This document shows positions 1 to 11,759 of a DNA stretch of 37,383 nucleotides, piece by piece. Each line of letters starts with the position of its first letter. The first letter of the stretch is position 1. The position numbers and the translations under genes are program-made. The notes below the pieces were generated by a model. That model was not told where the DNA came from and made no database searches. It saw only the letters and a program-made list of their open reading frames with translations. Source of the DNA: Candidatus Levybacteria bacterium RIFCSPLOWO2_01_FULL_39_10 (GTDB lineage: Bacteria > Patescibacteriota > Microgenomatia > Levybacterales > UBA12049). Where the stretch lies: contig MFOV01000012.1 in NCBI GenBank assembly GCA_001782515.1, forward strand, positions 5,832 to 43,214, read 5' to 3'.

Positions 1-141
1 CGGGTCTGCTGCATACTTCTCCTGGAGTAGTTGATAGTAAATCCCGACCTCGTTTTGCAGCCTGCTCAATGCTCCACTGAAGAACTCAACCTTCGTCATT
101 CTTGTCGTTTCGAACCTTGCCCCTCTAGGTGACTGTTTCAT
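1..141 (-). CDS. Partial hypothetical protein running off the window start (N-terminus MKQSPRGARFETTRMTKVEFFSGALSRLQNEVGIYYQLLQEKYAADP...)
   Basis: Minus-strand frame open from ATG at 141 to the window edge; SD-like AGGGAGGAGAAACATAATG upstream; overlaps the end of the 125-682 ORF, suggesting coupling. Not in the ORF track. Confidence 0.5.
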   Translation of the reverse strand, partial: MKQSPRGARFETTRMTKVEFFSGALSRLQNEVGIYYQLLQEKYAADP

Positions 142-682
142 TATGTTTCTCCTCCCTGGATTGCCGTATTGTATCTTGATTCTCACTCAGCAAAAACACC
201 TGAAAGTAAATTGTACCTCCTTCTGTTGTGAGATTTCTTGCTTTGAGCTTACCTTCTCGTACCATCTTTCTTACTGTTGAAGAATGAATTTTCAACTTAT
301 CCTGAATTTGCCAGCTCGCGTACCAACTATCCCGATCACGACAGATGTTCCGAGGTACTACACCATTCTCAATATTTCGCTGACAATCAAGACACTTCTG
401 ACCATCCAGATCCCACCAACCATCTTTGCCTGAAATCATCTTGTGACAGATTATGCAGTTGTAGGTACTTCCGTCTTCTTCAAGGTGAAATCCTTTTGGC
501 TCGTCCTTGAGTCTTTGTTTACGAAGTCTTTCTCTATGTTCGCACTTCAGTAAAACCTCAAAAAGGTTCAGAAGTCTCTGTGCCGAGTCAAGAGCTTCGA
601 CATCTGATTTGAATTCCTTACCATACTGCTCTTTGTAAATTTTTTTGAATTCTTCGAGTGCTTTTGGTGTTACTGTAGCCAT
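125..682 (-). CDS. Hypothetical protein: N-terminal 'TPKALEEFKKIYKEQYGKEF' module, CxxC...CxxC zinc-ribbon-like centre, C-terminal HTH (WQIQDKLKIHSSTVRKMVREGKL)
   Basis: ORF track entry trimmed to internal ATG (MATVTPK...); cysteines CIIC/CLDC and an excisionase/HTH_17-like segment. Confidence 0.6.
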   Translation of the reverse strand: MATVTPKALEEFKKIYKEQYGKEFKSDVEALDSAQRLLNLFEVLLKCEHRERLRKQRLKDEPKGFHLEEDGSTYNCIICHKMISGKDGWWDLDGQKCLDCQRNIENGVVPRNICRDRDSWYASWQIQDKLKIHSSTVRKMVREGKLKARNLTTEGGTIYFQVFLLSENQDTIRQSREEKHNETVT

Positions 683-686
683 AAAA

Positions 687-1754
687 CTATGACAACCCTT
701 GTGGGCAGGGGTTTTGTGCGGCAATTAGTAAAAATTTTGCAGGAAAAGTAATCCTACCCGATGCACGGGATATTGTAACAAATCCGTCTTCCATGGGTTG
801 TCGTAATGCCTCCAAAACATGACGGGGAAACTCTGCAAACTCGTCCAAAAATAATACACCACGGTGCGCAAGAGATATTTCGCCGGGCTTTGGAATATTT
901 CCTCCACCAATCAGCCCAATATGTGAAGTTGTGTGATGTGGAGAGCGAAAAGGCCGCTTTATGAAAAGCTCTTCTTTGTCCAAAAGTCCTGAGATGCTAT
1001 AGATTTTCGTTATTTCAATTGCTTCATCAAAGGTGGGCTTAGGAAGAATTGACGGAAGAGTGCGTGCCAAAAGCGTTTTTCCGGCACCGGGCGGGCCTTT
1101 AAACAAAACATTATGTCCTCCGGCAGCCGAGATTTCAAGTGCTCTTTTCGCCTGTTCCTGGCCTTTTATATCTTTCATATCAAATTCAAAATCTTCATGA
1201 GAAATCGCATCCATCGATGTTGATTTTTGTTTTTTAATAAGTGATGCGCCAGCTAGATGATTCAAAAGTTCGTGCAAAGAAGAAACAGGCAGAATATCAA
1301 TTCCTTTAATGATTGCAGCTTCTTTTGCATTTTGGTGAGGAAGGAAAAAAGACGTCAATTTTTTTTCTTTTGCTAAGATTGCTTGAGACAAAGCGCCTGA
1401 TGTACGGCGAAGTTTTCCCTCCAACGAGAGTTCTCCCATGAATAAAAAAAATCCAATTTTTGCTCTAACCTGTTCGGAAGCCAAAAGTATTCCAAGAGCA
1501 ATAGGAAGATCATATAAAGCGCCTTCTTTTGGAAGATCAGCAGGCGCAAGGTTTACAGTTATTCGCTTTGCCGGGAATTCTGCTCCGGTATTTTTAAGAG
1601 CAGATCTCACTCTTTCTTTTGCTTCCTCGACTGCTTTATCAGGAAGCCCAACTATTGTAAAACTAGGTAAACCTTGAGATGCGATATCTACTTCTACTTC
1701 CACAGGAATTGCATTTAGTCCAACAATTGCAGATGAATTAACCTTCGCAAGCAT
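687..1754 (-). pseudogene. comM: ComM/YifB-family Mg-chelatase-like AAA+ ATPase, C-terminally truncated
   Basis: N-terminal [55 protein letters not shown]; Walker A GPPGAGKT; Walker B LFLDEF; ends at [11 protein letters not shown] where family members continue NPCPCGY plus about 140 more residues. Confidence 0.8.
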
Positions 1755-1809
1755 ACTATTATAATAACATTTTAGAAAATGATTGCTGTTGTAGTATAAT
1801 TTTACCCTT

Positions 1810-3006
1810 ATGAGTGTTGAAAGAAGATCAGTGCAAGTGTTTAATGTGGAAACCAGAATACAAAATGATTCAATAGCATTATATGTTATTAATAGAAGCG
1901 GGGGTGAATCAATAGATGAATTGCCCTTTGAAGTTGGAAAGGAATTAACTGCAGTAGATTCCGTACAAGCAAATCTCTCTACAAAAATAAAACTGCTTGC
2001 TTATCGATTCTGGTATCAAGATGGAAAGTTTAGTCTTATAAAAGAATATCTTGGAGAAACTGAAGGACCAAAGTTAGATGATTTGACAGATAGTGTAATG
2101 ATGGACGAGGCTGATTTAGCCGAATTATACAGGAAAATTGATTATTTAGTAGAAATTGCTGATGAGTTAATGCCTGTCGGAAAAAGGAATATTTTCAGAT
2201 ATAAATCAATTTTTGAGCAGGTGAGAAGAGCAGTTGGGGCTGGATTTACTCCAGAAGAGATAATGTCTGAAAAAGATAGGATTTTGAAAAATAGCATAAA
2301 TCAGGCAGAGCAATTTCGAGTAAAAGAGCGCATAGGAATAATGAGAAGAGCAGGAGTCAGCGATAGAGGAATCTCAGAAAAACTCGGCATAAATCTTGTT
2401 GAGGTTAGGAAAGCAACGTTCGAGCTAATAAGCATGAGAGAAATATCTCCTGGTATTAGAACAAGAGGGAAAAATTTAGAATTCGAAGCTTTTTGTGATC
2501 AAGTTAAGTCTCTTCGTTCACATTCGTATACTAACGTCGAAATTGCTGATGAACTAAGCTGCTCAGTAAGGAAAGTGAACAGAGCTATTAGAAGGCTTAT
2601 TATGAGAAATGAAGTTGAACCAAGATTCAGAAGCAGGAGACAGATTAGAAGAAAAAGAGAAGCAATAAGAATTCAAAACCAAATTGCAGAACTTTGGAAT
2701 AATACAGATTTAACTGGGCAGCAAATTGCAGCAATGCTTGGAATCTCAATGGACTCATTACGCTATAATTTATGGGTTCTACATGGAACAGGAAAAGCTG
2801 TTAAAAAAACAGAAGTCTATCTTACGGAGAAAAAAAAGGAAAAATTACGACAAGTTTTAAATCAAATAACTCTTAATCCGCAGGATAAACCTTTAAGTAT
2901 ATGGAAAATTAATGAAATATATTTTCCAAACACAGACCTCAGAACACTCAGAAGGTTATGTGAGGAAATTTCTGAAGAGCAAGAGCCCCACCTGTTAGAA
3001 AAATAA
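1810..3006 (+). CDS. Hypothetical protein with several tandem helix-turn-helix segments; possible DNA-binding regulator
   Basis: 398 aa ORF; HTH-like repeats '[30 protein letters not shown]', '[28 protein letters not shown]', '[27 protein letters not shown]'; TATAAT 9 nt before the ATG. Confidence 0.6.
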   Translation: MSVERRSVQVFNVETRIQNDSIALYVINRSGGESIDELPFEVGKELTAVDSVQANLSTKIKLLAYRFWYQDGKFSLIKEYLGETEGPKLDDLTDSVMMDEADLAELYRKIDYLVEIADELMPVGKRNIFRYKSIFEQVRRAVGAGFTPEEIMSEKDRILKNSINQAEQFRVKERIGIMRRAGVSDRGISEKLGINLVEVRKATFELISMREISPGIRTRGKNLEFEAFCDQVKSLRSHSYTNVEIADELSCSVRKVNRAIRRLIMRNEVEPRFRSRRQIRRKREAIRIQNQIAELWNNTDLTGQQIAAMLGISMDSLRYNLWVLHGTGKAVKKTEVYLTEKKKEKLRQVLNQITLNPQDKPLSIWKINEIYFPNTDLRTLRRLCEEISEEQEPHLLEK

Positions 3007-3052
3007 CAAGGAGGAAATCAGCTGATTCTTTCTAGTTCTTCTTCTGTTAGTC

Positions 3053-5693
<2,641 letters not shown>

Positions 5694-5716
5694 TCAAGTG
5701 GTACAATGTTTCCACA

Positions 5717-7468
5717 ATGGATCAAGTATCACAAGTCAGAGAAAAAATAGACATTGTTGGGCTCATTTCCTCATATATCCCGCTTAAAAAATCCGGGAGA
5801 AATTTTACAACAAATTGTCCGTTTCACAATGAAAAAACCCCGTCATTTGTAGTATCGCCAGAGCGGCAGATCTGGCATTGTTTTGGATGTGGCAGGGGAG
5901 GAGACGCTTATTCATTTTTAATGGAGTATGAAAATATAGAATTTATTGAAGCACTCCGTACTCTTGCAAAAAAAGCAGGAGTAAATCTTAAATTTACTAG
6001 TGATGCATTTTCATCATCAAAAAAAGAAAAAATATTTGAAGTAAACAAAATAGCATCTTTGTTTTATAATTTTATTCTTTTAAAGCATCAATCAGGAAAG
6101 CAAGCACTTGAATATTTAATTAAAAAAAGGGGACTAACCAGCAGACTCATTAACACTTTTGGTATTGGATTTTCACCAACCGGAAGACGAGATTTATCAA
6201 ATTATCTTATCAACAAAAAGAATTTTTCAAAAAAGGATCTAGTTGATGCAGGATTATCTTACGAAAAGGATGGCGAGATTTTTGATTTTTTCAAGAGAAG
6301 AATTATGTTTCCATTAATTGATCACAGGGGAAATATAATAGGATTTTCCGGAAGAAAAATAACAGATGACTCTTTTGGGCCAAAATATATCAACACAAAA
6401 GAAACTGAGGCGTATCATAAGGGGAGCACTTTTTTTGGGCTTAATATTGCAAAAGATGAAATAAAAAAACAAGGAGCAACACTTGTTGTTGAGGGGGAGT
6501 TTGATGTAATTTCAGCATTCTCGCAAGGAATAAAAAATACTGTTGCTCTAAAGGGAACCGCATTTACCGAAGCACAAGCCCTTCTTCTATCCAGATTTTC
6601 GCCAAAAATATTACTTTGTTTTGACCAGGACGAAGCGGGATTCACAGCACTTAAAAAAAGCATTCCGATTATTGAAAAAAGAGGACTATCAATATCTGTT
6701 GTAATTCTTGACGGAAAAGATCCTGATGAGGTGATTAAAAAAGATCCTGTTGTTTTTAAAAAGGCAATTAAAAACGATATAGAAGTTTACGATTTTTTAT
6801 TGGATAAACTTATAAAAGAAAATGATACCCAAGAAGCATCTGGTAAGAGAAAAATAACGGATGATATTCTGCCACTTATTTCAGGAATTCAAAATGAGAT
6901 TGTAAAAGAGCATTATCTAAAAAAACTGAGTAAAAGTATAGATACATCATATGAATCACTACTGCGACAATTGAATAAAAAAGAAGATGAGAAAAAGGAA
7001 AAAGTTTTCAAAAAAATCCAGGTCAGAGACAGAAGAGAAATTCTTGAGGAGTATCTTCTGGCTTTAATTCTTCAAAGCGAAAACCCCAGAGATTCATTTA
7101 CAAAATCAAAAGATATTTTATCCTCTTATGAATTCAGAATTTTAAGCGTTGGAAAAATATTTGCCGAAATATCAAACTTTTCAAAAGAAGGAAATAGATT
7201 TAATCTCAAGTCAATGTCCGCTATTTTGTTAAAAGAACTTCTTCCATCCTTTGATAAATGTTTTTTAGTTCCTCTTCCAAAATTTGAGAATTATACAAAA
7301 TATGAGGAGGAAATAATTAGAGTTTCAAAAGAACTTAGAATTTTTTTGCTTAAAGAAAAAGTTAAAAAAATAAGTACAGAACTCAAAGGCAAAAATACAG
7401 ATATTTTGGAAATTGAGAAAATAAGAGAGGAAATAACAAATATAACAATGCAACTCTCATCGCAATAA
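5717..7468 (+). CDS. dnaG: DNA primase
   Basis: N-terminal zinc-binding domain CPFHNEKTPSFVVSPERQIWHCFGCGRGGDAYSF; TOPRIM VVEGEFDVIS...; adjacent to rpoD. Confidence 0.95.
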   Translation: MDQVSQVREKIDIVGLISSYIPLKKSGRNFTTNCPFHNEKTPSFVVSPERQIWHCFGCGRGGDAYSFLMEYENIEFIEALRTLAKKAGVNLKFTSDAFSSSKKEKIFEVNKIASLFYNFILLKHQSGKQALEYLIKKRGLTSRLINTFGIGFSPTGRRDLSNYLINKKNFSKKDLVDAGLSYEKDGEIFDFFKRRIMFPLIDHRGNIIGFSGRKITDDSFGPKYINTKETEAYHKGSTFFGLNIAKDEIKKQGATLVVEGEFDVISAFSQGIKNTVALKGTAFTEAQALLLSRFSPKILLCFDQDEAGFTALKKSIPIIEKRGLSISVVILDGKDPDEVIKKDPVVFKKAIKNDIEVYDFLLDKLIKENDTQEASGKRKITDDILPLISGIQNEIVKEHYLKKLSKSIDTSYESLLRQLNKKEDEKKEKVFKKIQVRDRREILEEYLLALILQSENPRDSFTKSKDILSSYEFRILSVGKIFAEISNFSKEGNRFNLKSMSAILLKELLPSFDKCFLVPLPKFENYTKYEEEIIRVSKELRIFLLKEKVKKISTELKGKNTDILEIEKIREEITNITMQLSSQ

Positions 7469-7508
7469 GGTTTAAAGATTAATTCTTTTTGTGATAAAAT
7501 ATAAGATT

Positions 7509-8591
7509 ATGGCAAGCGACCCCAATAAAATCTTAAGTGAAATAGTGGATACGGCGAAAAAAAGAGGTTTTATAACACAGGATGAGATACTCTCAATTTT
7601 TCCCAAACCCGAGCAACATATAGAAGAACTAGATGAGCTTTACGAAAAACTTCTAAAAGCAAATATTGATGTTTTTGAATCTGTTGCTGGGGATCAGGAC
7701 ACGGAAAAGCCAATTGAAGAACTTGAAAAAGAACTCGAAGCCTTAACAGTTCTTACTGAAGGAACAGTTTCGGATCCTGTTAGAATGTATCTTAAAGAAA
7801 TTGGAAGAATCCCACTTCTTAATTTTGAACAGGAAATTCTTCTTGCTAAAAGGGTAGAGAAAGGAGATAAGGAAGCAAAAAGAATCTTAGTTAATTCAAA
7901 TCTTCGTCTTGTTGTGTCAATTGCCAAAAAATATGTAGGCCGCGGACTCACACTTCTTGATTTAATTCAAGAAGGAAATCAAGGGCTAATTCGTGCAGTT
8001 GAGAAATATGATTGGAGGCGGGGATTTAAATTTTCAACGTATGCAACCTGGTGGATTAGGCAGTCAATCACCCGCGCAATTGCTGATCAGGCCAGAACTA
8101 TTCGCATCCCTGTTCACATGGTTGAAAATATAAATAGATTTTTAAGAGCCTCAAGAAAACTTATGCAGGAGTTAGGTAGGGAGCCAACGCCGGATGAAGT
8201 GGCAAAAGTTCTGGGTATTGATCCTGAGAAAGCGCTTGAGATAATAAAAATTTCCCAAGAACCTGCAAGTTTGGAGTCTCCTGTATCTGATGAGGAAGAC
8301 TCACGTCTTGGAGATTTTATTCATGACGCGGCAGCGCCCACCCTTTTTGATAGTGCATCAAGAGAACTTCTTAAAGAGCAGGTTGATGATGTTTTGTCAA
8401 CCCTTTCAGATCGCGAAAGAAGAGTTTTGGAAGAACGATTTGGTCTTAAAGACGGAAGGCCAAAAACGCTTGAGGAGGTAGGGAAGATGTTTGCGGTAAC
8501 AAGAGAACGAATAAGACAAATTGAAGCAAAGTCTCTTCGTAAACTTCGTCATCCGTCCCGCGGAAACAAATTAAAAGACTACCTCGGATAG
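7509..8591 (+). CDS. rpoD: RNA polymerase primary sigma factor
   Basis: Sigma-70 region 2 [57 protein letters not shown]; region 4 [14 protein letters not shown]...[22 protein letters not shown]. Confidence 0.96.
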   Translation: MASDPNKILSEIVDTAKKRGFITQDEILSIFPKPEQHIEELDELYEKLLKANIDVFESVAGDQDTEKPIEELEKELEALTVLTEGTVSDPVRMYLKEIGRIPLLNFEQEILLAKRVEKGDKEAKRILVNSNLRLVVSIAKKYVGRGLTLLDLIQEGNQGLIRAVEKYDWRRGFKFSTYATWWIRQSITRAIADQARTIRIPVHMVENINRFLRASRKLMQELGREPTPDEVAKVLGIDPEKALEIIKISQEPASLESPVSDEEDSRLGDFIHDAAAPTLFDSASRELLKEQVDDVLSTLSDRERRVLEERFGLKDGRPKTLEEVGKMFAVTRERIRQIEAKSLRKLRHPSRGNKLKDYLG

Positions 8592-8838
8592 GAAATAGGG
8601 GAGTTTGTGTTTGATAGTTATCAAAAATTCAATTCGTTTCTCCAAACGATAAGATAATTTCACAGGACTTTTCACAAGCATATTATCGCGTCGCAGAATG
8701 ATAATTGGATAGAGAAGATGTTAAAGTTTTAGGATAGTAAATATCATTATTTTTTAATTTTTTAAAAAATAACTGGTTAAATTTTCTGTTTACTTTCCCG
8801 CACTACCATTAGATGGTAGTATTATGGCTACGGAAAGA

Positions 8839-9441
8839 TTAGTAATTTACAATGTCGTTAACTATAAAATTAATGATTCTTGGTTTTTTGCCAGACCTAT
8901 CGTATTGAGATTTGCTTGCTATAGTAGCTACTTTTCCTTTCCCCTGTCTTCTAGTTATTACTGTTCCGCGATTTCTATGCCTAGTCCAAATAAAGCCATT
9001 TCTTCCGCCCGCAGTGACAAACCAATTCCACATACCCTCCTCTTGTTCGTTTGGTGCCACTATAAATTTAACTGGTGTACCTGGGCTTATCTCTGTTCTA
9101 TCTGCACTCCCAGCACCATATCCATAGCTGGATCCATGTAGTATTATTGGTTTGTCAAAAACATGCACTGGATTATCTTGATTTTCTCTAACATCAGGAT
9201 TTATTCGTGTACTATTAAAAGGGATTATTAATTTTTCTTTATCCTTTTTGCTTATTGAAGATTCTGGCGACTGATCTATTTGCGGAGGGGTAAAGGCTGC
9301 TAAAAAGTCTTCTTCAATTTGCCCATCAGTAAGTGTATCTGGAGATAGCATTTGAGAATGTGATCCTCTGTGTTCGATTGGAATTGACGAAATTCTTCCA
9401 CCTGGCTTATCGACACCTTTTTCTAATGATGCTTCTGACAT
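8839..9441 (-). CDS. Hypothetical protein
   Basis: ORF with internal ATG (MSEASLEKGVDKPGG) preceded by GGGGGGAATAAT; follows the YfhO-like gene. Confidence 0.5.
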   Translation of the reverse strand: MSEASLEKGVDKPGGRISSIPIEHRGSHSQMLSPDTLTDGQIEEDFLAAFTPPQIDQSPESSISKKDKEKLIIPFNSTRINPDVRENQDNPVHVFDKPIILHGSSYGYGAGSADRTEISPGTPVKFIVAPNEQEEGMWNWFVTAGGRNGFIWTRHRNRGTVITRRQGKGKVATIASKSQYDRSGKKPRIINFIVNDIVNY

Positions 9442-11759
9442 ATTATTCCCCCCTTTTTCTTTTTTGTAGTATACCATTTTGCAGAAATTATTCCGATTCC
9501 TACAATTGAAATAAGAGCAATCACTATTCCCCATTTAAAACTTTCGGGATAATAATACATTTCAACCCTATTTTTTCCTTCTAGCACTACAACCCCTCGA
9601 AAAGTATAGTTTGTCCGCAAGACTTCTGTGTCTTTTCCATTCATTTTTGCGTGCCAGCCCGGATAAAAATTATCGGATATAACAAGAATCGCTTCCCTAT
9701 CCGAGTCAGTGTCAATTATTAGTTTATTGGGAGTATATTTTATAATTTCTGCGCTTCCTGATATTTTGCTGCTTTTATCTACATTTATTTCTTTTTCCAA
9801 AACTGCACTTTTTCGTAAATCAAAACCCTGACTTAAAATTTTATTTATTATCTTTTGATCATTTTTTATTACCTCATAATTTCCTACTAAGAAAGCTTTT
9901 GGAAACACTTCCTTATTCTCATAAATAAAAAAATCTTTTTCTCTATAAATTAAATTAAATTTATTATCTTCAAATTTACTAAACGGAAAATCCCAGACTT
10001 CACCCTTGTCCAGTCTTTTTTGAAGAATGTATCTTATTCCTAAAAAGTCAATAATTTTTTGAAAATATTTATCATTTGTTGAGATTTTTATTCCTGATCT
10101 TGGACCTTGTTTAATTTTCCCGTCTCCAAGAGAAGTTATAAACTCCCCGTATCTATTTATATATAAGGGGTCATAACCTTCGGTTATCGGAATTTTAAAA
10201 TAGACTGATCCCTCAGCGCCAAATGGCCCATAAATCCTGTCAATACTTCCCAAATTTGTTAATTTTTGAATAATTGGAGTCCTAGGAAATATGAGATCCG
10301 CAGGATCAAATGCCTGCCATTTTGATGCAAATCTTAACATATCAAATGCAACTAAAATTATTATTAAAATTAAGAATATTTTTATCAGTTTTTGTTTTAT
10401 TAAAACCGTAGCTATCCCAACAATAAATACAATAAACATAATTGTTGGAAGAATAAAATTTTTTAAAGAAATAAGATAACCATCCCCTACTTGTTTGGTA
10501 ACAACTAAAATCCAAAGACTTAGGAAAATTAAAAGGAAAAACACAAAAAAGTAAATTATTTTTTTCTTATTCTTTTCTTTTATATCCAAAACTAGCTGAT
10601 CAAGTCCAAAAGCGGCAAGTACTGTTATTGAAAAACTGAAAAGAACAAGAAGTCTTCCAACAGCAGAGGTTGATAAGACAGGGATTTTTAAATTTATCAA
10701 TAAATCTAGAATTGGTGTATTAAGGGAAAAAATTAGAGAAACAATTCCTAAGATCAGAAAAAATATTATTTTTTTTGATTTTGCTGAGAGCGAATATAAC
10801 GCGAGAAGAAAAGGAATTGTTCCTGAAAACATAGCCCATTCTATGTAGTTTCCGAAAAAATTATTTCGAGTCACAGGATTTCCGTAGAAATCAGGAGAAA
10901 AAATAGTTGGCAGGAAACGAAAAGACAAAGGTTCAACTTTTTGAAAAATGGTTGATCTTACTGCTTCTTTGTAAAACTCAATTGAAGGAAGAATTTGAGG
11001 AAAAGAAATAAAAAGTCCAAGAATTGCGAATATTAAAGTTTTTAAAAATTGCGGTTTATCTTTTTCTTCATAGAACTTAAACAGCAGATATAAAAAAACG
11101 GTGATTAAGAAATACAAAGAAACTTGAAAGTGTCCGCTGAAAAGAGACAGGGCAATAGAAATTGCAAGAATAATAAGGAATCTCATTTTATTTCGAGAGT
11201 AAAATTTCTCAATTGAGAAGAGAGCAAGCGGAAGAAATGATATTGCTAAAGAGAGCGTTGCGTAACTCATCCAAACTGTGATAAATCCGCAGAACATAAA
11301 CGAAAGACTTGAGATAATTGCAGCAAATATACTTAGTTTTAAGCTTCTTATATAAAAATACATAAATATTCCGGAAAGTAAGGGCTGAATAAGAACACCC
11401 AAACTCCAAGCGTAGTTAAAATTGAATATAAAGTAGAAAATGTTTGTTATCGAGAAAACTCCGGACTGATAATTGGCAAGATGTGGAGTTCCTGAAAAGC
11501 TGTAAGGATTCCAGAGGGGAATACTTCCTTCCTTCCATGCATCAATTGTCAATTTTTTCCACGGCATGATCTGGTCAATCACATCTGGAGTTGAAGGATT
11601 TTTAACAGGTCCCCAGAAGTTTTGATATGAAGACCAAAGCGAATAATTGTTAACCAGAAGTGTTGAGGGGAAAGGAATTTTGTTGTCAAGGAAAAAAGGT
11701 TTTGAAAATATAAGCCATATAATAATTATAAAAACTAGAGGTAGGATTTTTTTTACCAC
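9423..11759 (-). CDS. YfhO-family polytopic membrane protein
   Basis: 778 aa; multiple TM helices; 'PWKKLTIDAWKEGSIPLWNPYSFSGTPHLANYQSGVF' and 'ISDNFYPGWHAKMNGKDTEVLRTNYTFRGVVV'. Confidence 0.8.
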   Translation of the reverse strand: MVKKILPLVFIIIIWLIFSKPFFLDNKIPFPSTLLVNNYSLWSSYQNFWGPVKNPSTPDVIDQIMPWKKLTIDAWKEGSIPLWNPYSFSGTPHLANYQSGVFSITNIFYFIFNFNYAWSLGVLIQPLLSGIFMYFYIRSLKLSIFAAIISSLSFMFCGFITVWMSYATLSLAISFLPLALFSIEKFYSRNKMRFLIILAISIALSLFSGHFQVSLYFLITVFLYLLFKFYEEKDKPQFLKTLIFAILGLFISFPQILPSIEFYKEAVRSTIFQKVEPLSFRFLPTIFSPDFYGNPVTRNNFFGNYIEWAMFSGTIPFLLALYSLSAKSKKIIFFLILGIVSLIFSLNTPILDLLINLKIPVLSTSAVGRLLVLFSFSITVLAAFGLDQLVLDIKEKNKKKIIYFFVFFLLIFLSLWILVVTKQVGDGYLISLKNFILPTIMFIVFIVGIATVLIKQKLIKIFLILIIILVAFDMLRFASKWQAFDPADLIFPRTPIIQKLTNLGSIDRIYGPFGAEGSVYFKIPITEGYDPLYINRYGEFITSLGDGKIKQGPRSGIKISTNDKYFQKIIDFLGIRYILQKRLDKGEVWDFPFSKFEDNKFNLIYREKDFFIYENKEVFPKAFLVGNYEVIKNDQKIINKILSQGFDLRKSAVLEKEINVDKSSKISGSAEIIKYTPNKLIIDTDSDREAILVISDNFYPGWHAKMNGKDTEVLRTNYTFRGVVVLEGKNRVEMYYYPESFKWGIVIALISIVGIGIISAKWYTTKKKKGGIICQKHH

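Noticed and set aside
277-510. Plus-strand 77-aa ORF
   Set aside because: Antisense to the well-supported minus-strand zinc-ribbon/HTH ORF; low-complexity Ser/His/Cys composition.
725-910. Minus-strand 61-aa ORF overlapping comM
   Set aside because: Alternate frame of the comM coding sequence; no independent signal.
1438-1677. Plus-strand 79-aa ORF in comM
   Set aside because: Antisense shadow of comM.
3018-3029. Palindrome AATCAGCTGATT between the multi-HTH gene and purB
   Set aside because: Only 12 bp with no loop or U-tract; consistent with chance or a weak terminator.
6415-7951. Minus-strand ORFs inside dnaG and rpoD
   Set aside because: Shadows of confidently identified genes.
8824-9141. 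Plus-strand ORFs 8824-9141 and 8912-9127
   Set aside because: Antisense to the 8839-9441 CDS; no RBS or family resemblance.
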